NCBI GenBank assembly: GCA_965247295.1
Contig: CBDFGQ010000002.1
Location: forward strand, 1 to 45,028
Length of the DNA: 45,028 bases
Origin: CBDFGQ01 sp965247295
GTDB taxonomy: Bacteria; Chloroflexota; Dehalococcoidia; Lucifugimonadales; JAGWBF01
Direction: 5' to 3'
A model generated the notes under the pieces. It saw only the letters and a program-made list of their open reading frames with translations. It was not told where the DNA came from and made no database searches. Each line of letters starts with the position of its first letter. Within the stretch, counting starts at the first letter, position 1. This document shows positions 6,704 through 15,483 of this stretch, one piece after another. Made by a program: the position numbers and the translations under genes.

Positions 6704-7834
6704 ATGACTGCAAAAGCCCGCACCATGCGGTCGATGATGACACGTTCCATGAAGGAACAGGGATTCAAAGTACACGGACGGCAACGTCTAGTACCGCCTA
6801 ACGGTCACAAGGACTCCATCAGACAACTGCATGCAACCGCTGTACTTCATAAAAGAGAGAGAGCCAGAAAGGGGCTTCTACGACACGAAACCCGCCTCTT
6901 GGACCGACTTGCTACTGGTGAGGAGGTGAACCCGCACACAATCTCGCCGAAATTAGTAGAGGTGACCAGACATTCTGATGATGAGCTTTTGTTTCGCTAT
7001 GCGGCCCTGCACTGGAGTGTCCCAGTCTCCCCTGGATACGGAAGGCGTCTTCGGTTTCTTGTCATCGATCAACAAAACGATAAGCTCATGGGACTGTTTG
7101 GCCTTGGCGACCCGGTGTTCAACGTAGGGGCCAGGGACCAATAGATTGGTTGGGACAGAGAAACTACTAAGCGTCGCCTCCGGCATGTGATGGATCTGTT
7201 CGTGTTAGGGGCGGTCCCACCATATTCATTTCTGCTGGGCGGCAAGCTAATCAGTCTACTCGCGACAAGTGACGAAGTACGGAAAGCCTTTCTCCAAAAG
7301 TATTCCGGGAAGCGAACGTTGATATCCGAGGCCAATCAGGATGGTAGATTGGCACTGCTGACGACGTCATCAGCCCTGGGTCGTTCCTCTATCTTCAATC
7401 GACTCAAATACAACGAACGGCTCGCGTATATTGGTGTAGGGACCTCGAAAGGGTATGGGGAATTCCAATTCACAAACGGTCTGTATTCCGCCGTTTCCCA
7501 ATACGCGTTAAAACACCTGACGCCGACCGCGAAGCACGTTGCTTGGGGAACCGGTTTTAGAAATCGACGAGAGGTGATGAGGAAGTTTCTGATCGACATC
7601 GGTTTGTCGGAGGAGTGGCTAAACCATGGAATTCAACGGGGAATCTTCGTTATTCCACTGGCAAATGACAGCCGAGAGTTTTTGCGTGGTGAACAAGACG
7701 AACTGGAAGAATTTCGCCAGCCCCTTGCCCAAATATTCGACTATTTTCGTGGTCGTTGGCTGATGCCGCGAAGTCAATGGGACCACCGTTACTCACAGTG
7801 GGACCCCGAAGAGTGGCGGCTATGGGGACCGTAA
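6704..7834 (+). pseudogene. DUF4338 (Druantia DruA-like) protein, interrupted by an in-frame amber codon
   Basis: Two same-frame ORFs (6704-7144 and 7187-7834) are separated only by TAG at 7142-7144. Read through, they give one protein of 376 codons with the DUF4338 pattern: FRYAALHWSVPVSPGYGRRL, then KLMGLFGLGDPVFNVGARDQ, then stop, IGWD and LFVLGAVPPYSFLLGGKL. Family members have Trp at the stop position (RDxWIGW), so a TGG to TAG change explains the lesion. DUF4338 includes DruA of the Druantia anti-phage system; its biochemical role is not established. It is the first gene of a tight cassette: the NurA-like gene starts 7 bases after its stop. A truncated product or reinitiation at ATG 7187 is possible. 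Confidence 0.8.
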
Positions 7835-7840
7835 ATAAGA

Positions 7841-8954
7841 ATGGCGATGACTGAACCGTTTTCGGACCTTCCAGATGCGCTTGTAAGAGACCTACTTGAA
7901 ATTGCTACCCCCGTAGCTACCAAGGTTCGTATCCGTTTTGAGAGGCTTGCGAGAGACCGTGGCAATTACCGGGAATCTGCGGTTAATCAGGGGCTTATAA
8001 AGAACAAAGCGGACCTAGATGTCCCACGGGAGCCGTCGGTGTCTGGGGTCGATGGCTCCTATCAGCTCCATCGGTTGACATCTCTTGACTTAATTGCCGC
8101 GGCCGGGGTGGCTATCGAAGGAACATCAAAAGAGGCGGTACGTTACTGGCCCGAGCCATATCACCGTATGTGGGCAGGGGCGGTTCCCAATGCCGAGGGG
8201 ACACCGCTGGTGCTACGCGGCTTGATGGTAGGTATGGAACTGGAATTAGCGAATTTGGCGCCACATGATTTGGTCCTGCTCGACGGAGCGTTCGGTTCTT
8301 TAGATCATCAATTTAAACCAGGGCTTATCCAATGTGAAAGGGGTCCCTGTGGAGCTAGGTTCCATACTACAACAGCGCTGGGGCGAAGACGAAATTTTTC
8401 GCCGGCTTCTGAGGATAATGAGCAGTGATCGTGTGGTGGCAATGCCGAAATTCACATCGCGAAATGAACTCGCCGCTCCAATGGGGCTGGATTCAACGGA
8501 GGTCGTTGATGGCCGCACTCTTGGAACGCTGATCCTTCAGCCCGGGGAGTATACTGCCCCTCTCCCGGTATATGAAGAGGATTTCCATTTGCCACGCGCG
8601 TTCTGCACCGAGCAAGATGATGCCGCCATGAACCAGGCACTGCACGCGATCCGAGTCGTGTACTACAAACCATTTGGATGGGTGCCGTCGTTGCGTATCG
8701 AAGTACCTGGTCCCATAGCAAATAGTTTGACCCGCCTCTCGATCGTCCTTGAAGGGATTTCTAGGCAGTTTTTCTCTCCTGCGGTCCTTGAGCCTTACCC
8801 TCTTTTCCTGGCAGATCGAATGGTCAAAAGCTTGGGTTCAGGAGTCAGCGTAGTCGAGCAGACTGTGTCACAGCAGGTCATCGATCAGGGCATAGACCCG
8901 GAACTGACCATGTTGCTCCTCCAAAACTATCGTACAGAAGGAGGCAGGGGTTGA
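7841..8954 (+). pseudogene. nurA: NurA-domain nuclease, frameshifted
   Basis: Frame one (7841-8428) carries the first metal-site motif GVDGSYQ and a second acidic motif LLDGAFGS. Frame two (from 8334) carries the rest: LGSILQQRWGEDEIF, RIEVPGPIANSL and the typical C-terminal EPYPLFLADRMVKSLG. Joining them at the AAAGGGG run (8337-8343) with one G removed gives a continuous protein of about 370 residues with normal NurA order. NurA is a 5'-3' nuclease that partners HerA ATPases in end resection in archaea and in some bacterial defence systems. The stop overlaps the HerA-gene start. Whether the indel is real or a sequencing error cannot be told here. Confidence 0.8.
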
Positions 8955-10703
8955 GTCTGATGCAGATTGGCCCGAATCAAGACATAGCTGTAGTGGGGAG
9001 TCCGTCAACCAACACTGAATTGACCGTGGATCTGTTGTTGGAAGCGACCGAAGAAAGGATAGTCGGAGCCTTGGTAGCTTTCGCTGCCACTCAAAACGGC
9101 ATTCCGATAACTTCGGTCGGTCAGATCGTGGGTATCGAGCTGAAGAACCGTTGGCATGAGGACTCAGTGTTCCGCAACCTGATTAAGCGCACTGGAGAGA
9201 TACCCCCAATCACCAACCGACAGGACACGCGCACCGCTAGCGTCGCCGTGGGAGCAACTTTCAAACAAGAGAACGAGGCATACGAACCAGATGTGCTCGG
9301 GATGGTGCCTCCTACAGGGACTAGGATTGCACGCGTTGACCAACGATTGCTGGATTCTTTGTTATCTGTCTATCGAGAGGAGTTATTTTATCTAGGCCGT
9401 GCTTATGCCAATGACGTGCTGTATCCTATGTGGCTTAAACATTTTGGAAGTGGACCTCTTGGTGCCGGAGAGGCATATCACATCGGTGTTTTTGGTAAGA
9501 CGGGATCCGGGAAATCGGGTTTAGCCAAAATGCTGTTGCTAGGGTATACTAGGCACCCTGAGATGGGAATTCTCATTATTGACCCTCAAGGGGAGTTCTC
9601 ATATGAACTGCAAGGTCAACGCGTAGGTGAGCAAGGTTTGGCCGTAGACCAAGTAGCCAGGGGTTTGGGGCGCGAAATAAATCGTTTCGGGATTGCCAAT
9701 CTTCAGTTAGACGAATGGGATCTGCTCGAAGACTTATTGATTACTGACGGCTTGCTCAGAGATGGGCTGGGAATAAGGGTTCCGGATAATGCGAGGCTTG
9801 CAGTCGAGCTTGGGACAGATGGCTTGCGCCAAAGCAGGGTTAACCTTGACAGCTTGTCTAGCCAGGAAGCTCTGGTGCAGATGTTGAATGAGATACGTGG
9901 GCAAGCAGGACGGGTGTACACGGGAGTTCCTCGTGCCGACCAACTTCGAAATCGAATTGACACGATCCTGAACACTGAGCTTGAACAGATATTCACACGT
10001 TACTGGCAACCGGTCGCGTCATTGTTTGCTAGAGGACCCGGCAAAAGGCGACTATTTGGAATTGTCGATGATTTGATGGGTGATCCACGGAGAACAGGTG
10101 CCCGGCCGATCGTTGTGATCGATATCTCAGAGCGGGGGAACCCTCGGATTTGGAACGAGGAACTGCAACGGAGGGTTCTGGCCCGTCTCCTGGGTTCTAT
10201 CCTGGCGCGTTCCTCGCAAACAATCGCTACCGATCAGGGTGCCAACGTGCTCGTCATGCTTGACGAGGCGCATCGTCACGCGCCTGCGGGTTCCTTGGAA
10301 TCCGGCTCTCAAGCGGAGGCGCTGAGAAACATTCTGAGGCGTGCTATAAGGGAGACCCGGAAGTACGGCGTCGGATGGCTGTTGATAAGCCAGACTCTGG
10401 GTGGGATAGATACCGAAATTTTACAACAACTCTCGGTGCAGTTCTTTGGGTTCGGCCTGGCACTCGGTGACGAATTCCGCAAACTCAGGGAATTCGCGGG
10501 GGGGAGACGACAGGGCTATGGACCTGTACCAGTCCTTTAGGAACCCACAGAGTGCGGCGAGACGCGACCTCAAGGAATTCCCGTTCATGGCGGTGGGTCC
10601 GGTATCCCCACTGGCGTTCAGTGGTCGACCGCTTTTCTTCTCAGCATTTAACCGCGCCGCTGAGTTTCTGGAGGCTAACGGTTTACCAGCCTCGCCTCGG
10701 TAG
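8951..10703 (+). pseudogene. herA: HerA-family ATPase, frameshifted in a G7 run near the 3' end
   Basis: Residues 1-529 (8951-10540) contain an N-terminal HAS-barrel-like region, Walker A GKTGSGKS (182-189), IIDPQGEFS, Walker B with DEAH (438-441) and a WLLISQT sensor-like segment, typical of HerA/FtsK-class DNA-pumping ATPases. The frame is lost at seven Gs (10498-10504). Removing one G continues the protein as EFAGGDDRAMDLYQSF and on to ANGLPASPR, ending at 10703 (about 583 residues). The frame opens with TTG at 8951, overlapping the nurA stop; ATG 8960, 9 bases after GGCAGGGG, is the likelier start. In the broken form the last 70 or so residues are replaced by about 13 unrelated ones. Confidence 0.82.
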
Positions 10704-11042
10704 ATTCCCTAAACTGCAAGTCAGGAACCAAGGGTGCCCTACCACTGGTCATAGCGCCTGTGTGCGTATGGTGGCGCCTAGTGCTTTTGTGATATACTCC
10801 AAGGCGACCAATTGAGCCCGCCAGGCGGTGTATTCCCGCTCAGGGCTTGACCCTTCCAACGAGTTCCAGTCTTAGACCATCTATATTCGCGTTCCGGTGG
10901 CCTTCCTATCCGGTGCCATGAGGGCGGACAGCACCCGGGATCGGCGTGATTGGTGAAACCCCTTGGTGCGTTAGTGTTCCGCGCTCACAGTGTAACGGTC
11001 ACCAGGCATCCGCTCTGCTACAACGAGAGAGGAGGGACCAGA
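10704..11042. other. Intergenic region with right island boundary
   Basis: It contains the right direct repeat (10842-10877). Before that, TGATATACT (10790-10798) looks like an isolated extended -10 on the plus strand without a matching -35. No gene is supported. The polA RBS (AGGAGGG, 11030-11036) ends the region. Confidence 0.5.
10842..10877. repeat. Right 36-bp direct repeat bounding the island
   Basis: Second copy of 6322-6357, same orientation, one mismatch. It lies 138 bases after the reconstructed HerA gene ends. The two copies enclose 4,484 bases holding the transposase remnant and the DUF4338-NurA-HerA cassette, so they may be attachment-site halves or recombination repeats. No integrase is encoded between them. 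Confidence 0.85.
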
Positions 11043-13844
11043 ATGCCAGGCCGGGGTCCAGCCAACGAAGGTGATACGATCCCCATGCTGCTGCCCAGGG
11101 ACAAGCCGCTGCTTATGCTTATCGACGGCCATGCCCTGGTACACAGGTCGTGGCATGCCATTAGCATCAGAGAGCACCTGTCGGTAAAGAAGACGGGGGA
11201 GGATATAACCGCCGTCTACGGCTTTTCCAACACCTTCCTGAAGGCCATCCAGGAATGGACCCCGACCCACCTGGCCATCACATTCGACCTGCCCGCCCCT
11301 ACCTTCCGGCACGCCCAGTACGCGGAATACAAGGCCCACCGGCCAGAGATGCCTCCCGAGCTAAGGCCCCAGTTCGACCGGGTGAGGCAGCTCATGCGTG
11401 GCTTCAACGTCCCCATCTTCGAGTTGGAGGGCTACGAGGCGGACGATCTGATCGGCACCCTCTGTAGACAGGCTGAGGAGCAGAAGATAGAGGCGGTCAT
11501 CCTCACGGGGGATACCGACACCTTCCAGCTGGTGTCGCCATGGGTCCGTGTGGCCCTCCATCACAGCATCCGGGACCGCAAGATCTACGATGAGAACGAG
11601 GTACGAGCCCGATACGGCGGGCTGTCTCCGGCCCAGCAACCCGACTTGAAGGCACTCAAGGGGGACCCGTCGGACAATATACCCGGCGTCCCGGGTGTCG
11701 GCGACAAGACGGCGGTGAAGCTCATGCTTGCGTACGGGGGCAGCCTGGAAGCGATCTATGAAAACGTCGATACGGTGAAGCCTCCCAAGCTCCAGGAAGC
11801 CCTGCTGGCGAACAAGGAGCGGGCGTTCCTGGGCAAGCAGCTCACTACCATCGTCCGAGACGCCCCCGTGGAGCTGGACCTTGAGGAGTGTCGTTTCGGG
11901 AGATACGACCGCAAGGAAGTCGTGGAATTCTTCCGGGAGCTTGAGTTCTTCAGCATCGTGCCCAGAGTACCCGAGCCCTCGGATGGCCCCGGCCGGGCGG
12001 ATGGTGGAGCACCCTCCCCGCCGGTGATTGAGGTGAAACGGGACCAGCCTCCCTTGGACTATCGTGTGGTAGACAGCACGGGAAAGCTAGAGGAGATGCT
12101 GGGGCAGCTAGGGAGCTCCAAGAGCTTCACGTTCGACACCGAGACCACCGGCACCAACCCCATGCGGGTGGAGCTGGTGGGGTTGAGCTTCTCCACTGCT
12201 CCCGGGCGGGCCTGGTATGTGCCCGTGGGCCACGGAGAGGGTGTGCAGCTGCCCCTTGAGGAGGTGCTCGCCCGCCTAAAGCCGGTCCTGGAATCTCCGG
12301 AGATAGGTAAGGCGGCCCATAACGGCAATTATGACCTGACCGTGCTTGGCTGCTACGGCGTCACGGTCAGAAACCTGGACTTTGACACTATGATCGCCGC
12401 CCATTTATTGGGCAGGAAGGCGATTGGACTAAAGAACCTGGCACTTGACGTCCTCAATGTGGAGATGGCCCTCATTTCGGAGCTGATTGGCAGGGGCGCC
12501 AAGCAGATTACCATGGCCCAAGTGCCTATAGAAAAGGCTTCGGACTATGCCAGCAGTGACGCCGACATGACGGGCCGGCTCCGCACGTTGTTTGAGGAGG
12601 ACCTGCGCCGTCAGGGGTTGTGGGACACCTTCTCGCTAGTCGAGATGCCCCTGGTGCCCGTCCTCGTGGATATGCAGCGCAATGGGGTTGCCCTGGATTC
12701 GGGCGCACTCCACGAGATGTCCCGTGACCTTAATGAACAGCTGAAGCAATTGGAGGCGGGCATATACGACGTGGTGGGACATGAGGTGAACATTAACTCT
12801 CCCCAGCAGCTAAGCGAGCTCCTGTTCAACGAGCTCCAGCTCCCGAAGACCAAGCGCACCAAGACCGGCTACTCGACCGATGCCAACTCGCTGGACACTC
12901 TGAAAGGCGTGCACCCGGTGATAGACATGGTGCTGGAGTACCGCCAGTACTCCAAGCTCAAGTCCACCTACGTAGATGCCTTGCCCCAAATGGTGAACCC
13001 CCTAACCGGCCGTCTGCACACCAGCTACAACCAGACCGGCTCCGCCACCGGCAGGGTTTCCAGCAGCGACCCGAACCTCCAGAACATCCCCGTACGTACG
13101 GAGCTGGGCCGGCAGGTGAGGAGGGCCTTCCTGGCGGAGAATGCCCCCGACCGAGTGCTGCTATCCGCGGACTACTCTCAGATCGAGCTACGGGTACTGG
13201 CGCACCTCTCAGGGGACCAGTGGCTGCTTGAGGCCTTCCATAAGGACGAGGACATTCATTCGTCGACGGCGTCGCTGATGTACGACGTTCCCACCGACCA
13301 GGCCACGGCGGACATGCGACGGATAGCCAAGGTGCTGAACTTTGGCGTCATTTACGGGCTGTCCGCCTATGGCATCTCTCAGCAGACCGAGTTCAGCCCC
13401 GAGGAGGGCCAGCGGTTCATCGAGACCTACTTTAGCAAGTATCCCGGCATACAGAGCTACATCGAGTCCATCAAGGAGCAGGTGAGGGATATGGGCTATG
13501 TGGCCACGGTCCTGGGGCGTCGTCGCTACATTCCCGACGTTAACGCCAGCAACTATAACGTGCGCCAGGCGGCGGAGCGGGCCGCGGTGAACATGCCCAT
13601 CCAGGGGGGCGCCGCCGACATCATGAAGCTGGCCATGATAAGGGTACACCGCCGGATGGAGGAGTCGGGGTTGCGTGCCCGGATGATACTCCAGGTGCAC
13701 GATGAGCTGGTGTTCGAGGTGCCCATTCAGGAGGTGGAGGCCCTTCGGGAGATAGTGAACCAGGAGATGCCCAGCGCGCTAGAGCTGGCGGTCCCATTGA
13801 ACGTGGACATGAAGATGGGGCATACCTGGGGAGACCTGGGGTAG
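11043..13844 (+). CDS. polA: DNA polymerase I
   Basis: PolA fills gaps and removes RNA primers in replication and repair. I chose ATG 11043 because AGGAGGG lies 6 bases upstream; the longer frame from TTG 10950 lacks an RBS. The 933-residue protein has an N-terminal 5'-3' nuclease domain (about 20-310, with YEADDLIGTL and the helix-hairpin-helix DNIPGVPGVGDKTA). Next is a 3'-5' exonuclease domain with the proofreading motif DTETTG (D365), NGNYD and YASSDAD, all apparently intact. The polymerase domain has motif A LLSADYSQIELR (D710), motif B RRIAKVLNFGVIYGLS and motif C VHDELVFEV (D887). All three activities are therefore predicted. It is monocistronic as far as can be seen. Confidence 0.97.
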   Translation: MPGRGPANEGDTIPMLLPRDKPLLMLIDGHALVHRSWHAISIREHLSVKKTGEDITAVYGFSNTFLKAIQEWTPTHLAITFDLPAPTFRHAQYAEYKAHRPEMPPELRPQFDRVRQLMRGFNVPIFELEGYEADDLIGTLCRQAEEQKIEAVILTGDTDTFQLVSPWVRVALHHSIRDRKIYDENEVRARYGGLSPAQQPDLKALKGDPSDNIPGVPGVGDKTAVKLMLAYGGSLEAIYENVDTVKPPKLQEALLANKERAFLGKQLTTIVRDAPVELDLEECRFGRYDRKEVVEFFRELEFFSIVPRVPEPSDGPGRADGGAPSPPVIEVKRDQPPLDYRVVDSTGKLEEMLGQLGSSKSFTFDTETTGTNPMRVELVGLSFSTAPGRAWYVPVGHGEGVQLPLEEVLARLKPVLESPEIGKAAHNGNYDLTVLGCYGVTVRNLDFDTMIAAHLLGRKAIGLKNLALDVLNVEMALISELIGRGAKQITMAQVPIEKASDYASSDADMTGRLRTLFEEDLRRQGLWDTFSLVEMPLVPVLVDMQRNGVALDSGALHEMSRDLNEQLKQLEAGIYDVVGHEVNINSPQQLSELLFNELQLPKTKRTKTGYSTDANSLDTLKGVHPVIDMVLEYRQYSKLKSTYVDALPQMVNPLTGRLHTSYNQTGSATGRVSSSDPNLQNIPVRTELGRQVRRAFLAENAPDRVLLSADYSQIELRVLAHLSGDQWLLEAFHKDEDIHSSTASLMYDVPTDQATADMRRIAKVLNFGVIYGLSAYGISQQTEFSPEEGQRFIETYFSKYPGIQSYIESIKEQVRDMGYVATVLGRRRYIPDVNASNYNVRQAAERAAVNMPIQGGAADIMKLAMIRVHRRMEESGLRARMILQVHDELVFEVPIQEVEALREIVNQEMPSALELAVPLNVDMKMGHTWGDLG

Positions 13845-13912
13845 GCCCGTGGCGGTTCGCTGGAGTAGCGGTGCCCTGAGACCCTGTGCCGGGTCAACCG
13901 ATATTGATGGAC

Positions 13913-13979
13913 TGTCATTCTGAGGAGCACAGCGACGAAGAATCTAACCAAGAGATTCTTCGCTTCGCTCAGAATGACA
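13913..13979. repeat. Large intergenic inverted repeat (REP-like hairpin)
   Basis: The arm TGTCATTCTGAG...GAAGAATCT is followed after a short loop by AGATTCTTCGCTTCGCTC and AGAATGACA, its near-perfect complement apart from a few extra bases in the first arm. It lies between polA and the SDR gene. This palindrome type occurs in many environmental genomes and may be a miniature mobile element. Confidence 0.75.
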
Positions 13980-14034
13980 CATCACGCACAGTTTGTAACA
14001 GCACTGGGCAGAGTCCGACTGAAGAGGTTGTGGC

Positions 14035-14808
14035 ATGGACCTTGGGATAAAGGACCGGGTAGGCATCGTAACCGGAGGCAGTCGTGGCCTGGGCCGGGTA
14101 TCCGCCCTGTCCCTGGCGCGGGAAGGCGTTAAGGTGGCCATCTGTGGAAGGACCCAGAGTACGCTGGACAAGACGGTGGACGAGCTGAAGTCAATGGGCG
14201 TAGCGGCCGTGGGAATCGTAGCCGACATAGCTGAACTTCCGTCGGCCCAACTGGTTTATGAGAGGACGGAGGCGGAGCTGGGGCCCGTGGACATCGTCGT
14301 AAACAACGTGGGAGGTCGCCGCGGGTCCACCATGACGGCGACCAGCGATGAGGAGTTCAAGGCAGGCTTCGAGCTGAACCTGTTCGCGGCGTTGCGCCTC
14401 ATGCGCCTGGCCATTCCCGGCATGGTGGCCAGGGGCTGGGGCCGAATAATAAATGTAGCCTCCATCTGGGGCAGGGAGTACGGGGGCGCGGCGGACTACA
14501 TGGCCGCCAAGGCCGCCCTCATCGCCGCCAGCAAGTACGCCGCTATCGAGCTGGTCAAGGACAATGTGCTGGTGAACAGCATCGCTCCCGGCTCCATCCT
14601 GCATCCAGGCAGCGGCTGGGAGCGGTTCTCCAACGAGCAGCCCGCGGAGGTGGTCCAGGAGTTCATATCCCGGAACCTGCCGGCGGGAAGGTTCGGCTGG
14701 CCCGAGCCCGTGGGAGATATCGTGGCCTTCCTGGCCTCGGAGCGGGCCAGCATGGTCAGCGGCGCCTGCATCAACGTGGACGCCGGCCAGAGCAAGTCCC
14801 TGATCTAG
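14035..14808 (+). CDS. Short-chain dehydrogenase/reductase (SDR)
   Basis: A 257-residue classical SDR that interconverts an alcohol and a ketone (or a similar substrate) using NAD(P). The cofactor motif TGGSRGLG is at 13-20 and the NNVGG motif at 90-94. The catalytic residues are Ser143, Tyr155 and Lys159 (in VASIWGREYGGAADYMAAK). The C-terminus (SGACINVDAGQSKSLI) is typical of the FabG-like group. AGAGG lies 7 bases before the ATG. It stands alone between the palindrome and the fluoride channel gene. The substrate cannot be inferred. Confidence 0.9.
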   Translation: MDLGIKDRVGIVTGGSRGLGRVSALSLAREGVKVAICGRTQSTLDKTVDELKSMGVAAVGIVADIAELPSAQLVYERTEAELGPVDIVVNNVGGRRGSTMTATSDEEFKAGFELNLFAALRLMRLAIPGMVARGWGRIINVASIWGREYGGAADYMAAKAALIAASKYAAIELVKDNVLVNSIAPGSILHPGSGWERFSNEQPAEVVQEFISRNLPAGRFGWPEPVGDIVAFLASERASMVSGACINVDAGQSKSLI

Positions 14809-14953
14809 GGCGGCCTGCCAGGAGGCTAAAGGGCGACGGCGCGCTCGAGGATCGGGCCCATCACAGACGTAATCGAGACATTGCATTCCCGTATTATCCG
14901 CCGGGCGGTACACGGCCTTTTACATCTCGATAAAATATATGGCGGAGGGTGTA

Positions 14954-15331
14954 ATGGTTGTTGTCCTGCTTGTGGGGGTTGGGGGCTTTGGCGGTTCCGT
15001 TTCACGCTATCTGATCGGTAGATGGGTCAATCAAATATTAGGCAACCCCTCGTTTCCATACGGCACGCTCACTGTCAATGTCATCGGCTGTCTATTCATC
15101 GGGTTCCTGGTTGGTCTGGCTGAGACGCGACAGGTGCTAAACCCTGAGACGCGTGGTCTTCTCCTTGTTGGATTTCTCGGAGGATTCACAACTTTTTCCG
15201 CCTTCGGGTATGAGACATTTTCCCTCGCTCGTGATGGTCAGTCGCTGGCAGCCTTTTCCAATGTGGCCCTTCAAATAGCCGTCGGACTTGGTGCTGTGTG
15301 GCTTGGGTATAGCCTATCCCGAGTGGTGTGA
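14954..15331 (+). CDS. crcB: Fluoride ion channel CrcB/Fluc
   Basis: Fluc channels export fluoride as dual-topology dimers in the inner membrane. From ATG 14954 (SD GGAGGG 4 bases upstream, better supported than the ATG at 14939) the protein has 125 residues and four predicted membrane helices. The signatures GGFGGSVSRYLIG, GTLTVNVIGCLFIG and GFLGGFTTFSAF are present, including the conserved Asn and the Phe box. It lies alone between the SDR gene and dnaE. I looked for a fluoride riboswitch in the 145 bases upstream and did not find the conserved motif. Confidence 0.93.
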   Translation: MVVVLLVGVGGFGGSVSRYLIGRWVNQILGNPSFPYGTLTVNVIGCLFIGFLVGLAETRQVLNPETRGLLLVGFLGGFTTFSAFGYETFSLARDGQSLAAFSNVALQIAVGLGAVWLGYSLSRVV

Positions 15332-15404
15332 TGGACCAAGGTGGATAGCTTGTTGCAATCTAGGGGCAAATTTATGAATTGGGTTGGAATACAATAAAAC
15401 TGCC

Positions 15405-15433
15405 TTGACGTCGGGCTCGGTCTGTCATATTGT
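15405..15433 (+). promoter_or_regulatory. Promoter of dnaE
   Basis: TTGACG (15405-15410), a 17-base spacer and TATTGT (15428-15433). It would start transcription near 15440, about 45 bases before the dnaE ATG. Confidence 0.55.
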
Positions 15434-15483
15434 ATCTTCACCCCAGTGCTCTGGCCTATATTGTAGTTTGATCGGATAAAGGC

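Noticed and set aside
10790..10798. Extended -10 as the polA promoter
   Set aside because: It has no -35, lies about 245 bases before polA, and the right island repeat is in between; not convincing.
6358..10841. Complete integrative element with its own recombinase
   Set aside because: No integrase, resolvase or intact transposase is encoded between the repeats; only a transposase fragment of about 50 codons is present.
14809..14953. Possible fluoride riboswitch before crcB
   Set aside because: The conserved GGxGATG and CTGATG segments are absent; only a GC-rich stretch (GGGCGACGG) is seen.
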